Both the position numbers and the translations under genes were made by a program. Of a DNA stretch of 8,024 nt, positions 7,484-8,024 are shown one piece after another. The number at the start of each line of letters is the position of its first letter. Position 1 is the first letter of the stretch. The stretch lies in the NCBI GenBank assembly GCA_013361745.1, contig JABFXM010000591.1, forward strand, positions 1 to 8,024, written 5' to 3'. Under the pieces are notes generated by a model. It made no database searches. It worked only from the letters and a program-made list of their open reading frames with translations, and was not told the origin of the DNA. This DNA is from Gemmatimonadaceae bacterium. Lineage in GTDB: Bacteria > Gemmatimonadota > Gemmatimonadetes > Gemmatimonadales > Gemmatimonadaceae.

Positions 7484-7572
7484 AACGCTACCTACGCTCG
7501 AGGTCGCCTCGCGGTGCGCCAGCCGCGGAGGTCAAGGGTCGCCGTCGTCGACGAGGCCGGTCCCTGGTGGGT
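7484..7572 (-). other. Predicted 5' leader of the signalling operon with two small stem-loops
   Basis: If transcription starts near 7572, about 89 bases precede the ATG. Two short hairpins can form in the RNA. One, at 7541-7557, is built on the palindrome TCGTCGACGA (GCC/GGC plus TCG/CGA stem with a bulged C, 4-base loop). The other, at 7499-7511, is CGAGG-CGA-CCTCG with a 3-base loop, ending about 15 bases before the start codon. The loops are not the six-base loops of known ANTAR targets. A regulatory role is possible but unproven. Confidence 0.3.
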
Positions 7573-7578
7573 TCGGCA

Positions 7579-7607
7579 ACAATAGAGCGCGAGTGATGAC
7601 GCGTCAA
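7579..7607 (-). promoter_or_regulatory. Predicted sigma-70-type promoter of the kinase/ANTAR operon
   Basis: On the minus strand there is a -35 box TTGACG (7607-7602; 5 of 6 consensus bases), a 17-base spacer, and a -10 box TATTGT (7584-7579; 4 of 6). The predicted start is near 7572, upstream of the ATG at 7483. An A/T-rich run at 7629-7638 lies roughly where a distal UP element would be. It is the only well-spaced pair I found pointing into the operon. Confidence 0.5.
7597..7606. promoter_or_regulatory. Perfect 10-base palindrome TGACGCGTCA over the -35 box
   Basis: TGACGCGTCA is a perfect palindrome covering five of the six -35 bases of the predicted operon promoter. A second imperfect dyad, TAAC-CGCT-GTTA, lies just upstream at 7611-7622, and AAGCGCTT at 7642-7649. 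These could be operators for a dimeric regulator, but short palindromes are frequent in GC-rich DNA and no regulator gene is adjacent. Confidence 0.25.
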
Positions 7608-7708
7608 TGATAACCGCTGTTACGCCGTCGTAAAAATTGACAAGCGCTTTGCGAGACGGACGTTTTGGGAGGCGAGGACGCGAAGATTTCCGGGGCCCGG
7701 GGGCTGGG

Positions 7709-7777
7709 TTGAATAGAAGGCACGAAGGGCATGATGAGGGCTTTGTGCTCCAGCTGATTGAACAGAAGGCACGAAGG
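7709..7777. repeat. Two copies of a 20-base direct repeat (TTGAAYAGAAGGCACGAAGG)
   Basis: Copies at 7709-7728 and 7758-7777 differ at one base (T or C at the sixth position). The second copy runs on into further period-8 units of GAAGGCAC up to 7785. The stretch is non-coding: the short open frames over it have no recognisable protein features. It resembles the interspersed AGAAGGCACGAAGG-type elements I recall from intergenic DNA of several environmental phyla, a recollection I could not check. Confidence 0.6.
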
Positions 7778-7815
7778 CACGAAGGGTCTCACAGCAACCC
7801 CTCGTGCCTCCTGTC
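7761..7815 (-). repeat. Imperfect inverted repeat, possible transcript-end hairpin of the rightmost gene
   Basis: As minus-strand RNA, 7815-7799 pairs with 7777-7761 over 17 base pairs including three G-U wobbles, with a 21-base loop. Because the 3' arm has period-8 units, 7810-7798 can instead pair with 7786-7774 (13 pairs, two wobbles). The wobbles are G-U only when the minus strand is transcribed (they would be A-C mismatches on the plus strand). That fits a hairpin at the end of the minus-strand permease transcript, whose stop is about 29 bases upstream. There is no following U-run, so it is not a canonical intrinsic terminator. Confidence 0.5.
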
Positions 7816-7844
7816 ATTCACAGCGGGAGCAACCCTTCGCGGCC

Positions 7845-8024
7845 TCACGCCGTCAACGATGTCGACTCCGTGTCCCGCCGTCCTTCGCCCATTCGCGCGA
7901 GGAGGGTGATGCCAAGGACCATCAGGATGAGCAGCACGCTGTAGGCGGCCGCCGTTCCGAAGGCGAACGCGCGGAGCTGCGCGAGGATCTCGACCGAGAT
8001 CGGGCGATTGGCGTGGGTGTAGAG
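7845..8024 (-). CDS. ABC transporter permease, C-terminal end only (truncated by window edge)
   Basis: The minus-strand frame is open from base 8024 to a TGA at 7845-7847 and gives 59 residues. The sequence has LRAFAFGTAAAYSVLLILMV followed by more hydrophobic residues and LLARMGEGRR. This is the typical last transmembrane helix and basic cytoplasmic end of a binding-protein-dependent transport permease (MalF/UgpA-like or related), where a 'G.AAA.S.lL' helix closes the protein. The final residues are polar (DTESTSLTA). The start and most of the gene, including any EAA coupling loop, lie outside. It reads toward the kinase operon on the same strand but is separated by about 360 bases containing a hairpin and a new promoter, so it is probably a separate transcription unit. 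The family is likely; the substrate is unknown. Confidence 0.6.
   Translation of the reverse strand, partial: LYTHANRPISVEILAQLRAFAFGTAAAYSVLLILMVLGITLLARMGEGRRDTESTSLTA

Noticed and set aside
7499..7557. The two leader hairpins as an ANTAR recognition element
   Set aside because: Known ANTAR targets have paired stems with six-base loops carrying conserved A and G. The loops here are 3 and 4 bases.
7690..7703. GC-rich palindromic stretch around GGGCCC as a functional site
   Set aside because: Short self-complementary G/C runs are expected in DNA of this composition, and nothing around it supports a role.
7604..7817. Two short minus-strand open frames of 62 and 65 codons containing RAFVPS- or PFVPS-like peptides
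   Set aside because: These peptides are direct translations of the GAAGGCAC repeat read in the minus sense. No ribosome binding site or domain supports them.
7637..7909. Plus-strand open frame of 90 codons in the right intergenic region
   Set aside because: It crosses the repeat and runs antisense into the permease end. A TTGACA at 7637-7642 has no acceptable -10 box at the right spacing.

Overview
The window is a GC-rich bacterial chromosome fragment. GC/GTG-biased codons, GTG start codons and tight gene packing suggest a soil or environmental bacterium. Gemmatimonadota or Acidobacteriota would fit the gene style and the short intergenic repeats, but nothing here fixes the phylum, so that is a weak inference. 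No rRNA, tRNA, CRISPR array, transposase or phage gene is visible.

Left part (1-2931, plus strand). Two integral-membrane permeases of a BMP-family (YufP/YufQ, NupP/NupQ-like) nucleoside ABC importer; the first is cut by the window start. They overlap by four bases. A 12-TM major facilitator superfamily transporter follows after 7 bases. The ATPase and the lipoprotein-type binding protein of the importer are probably just outside to the left.

Centre (2933-7483, minus strand). A compact signalling operon, read right to left: a soluble PAS-PAS hybrid histidine kinase with a C-terminal receiver (7483-5444), a receiver-ANTAR response regulator (5380-4763), and a membrane-anchored PAS hybrid kinase with a C-terminal receiver (4750-2933). 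The operon has two kinases and three receivers. Its only output domain is ANTAR, which in known systems binds paired RNA hairpins and prevents transcription termination. The likely logic is phosphorylation-controlled antitermination of unknown target transcripts. Its last gene converges on the MFS gene, with one base between the two stop codons.

Right part (7484-8024). A probable promoter for the signalling operon (near 7579-7607) with a leader of about 89 bases, then a non-coding stretch with an AGAAGGCACGAAGG-type repeat and an imperfect inverted repeat. Last comes the 3' end of a minus-strand ABC-transporter permease (7845-8024), truncated by the window edge.

The least explained signal is the octamer CGTTAGGC. 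It occurs three times, always on the coding strand and in the same reading phase (xCG-TTA-GGC). It accounts for every TTA trinucleotide I can find in any frame of the coding strands.
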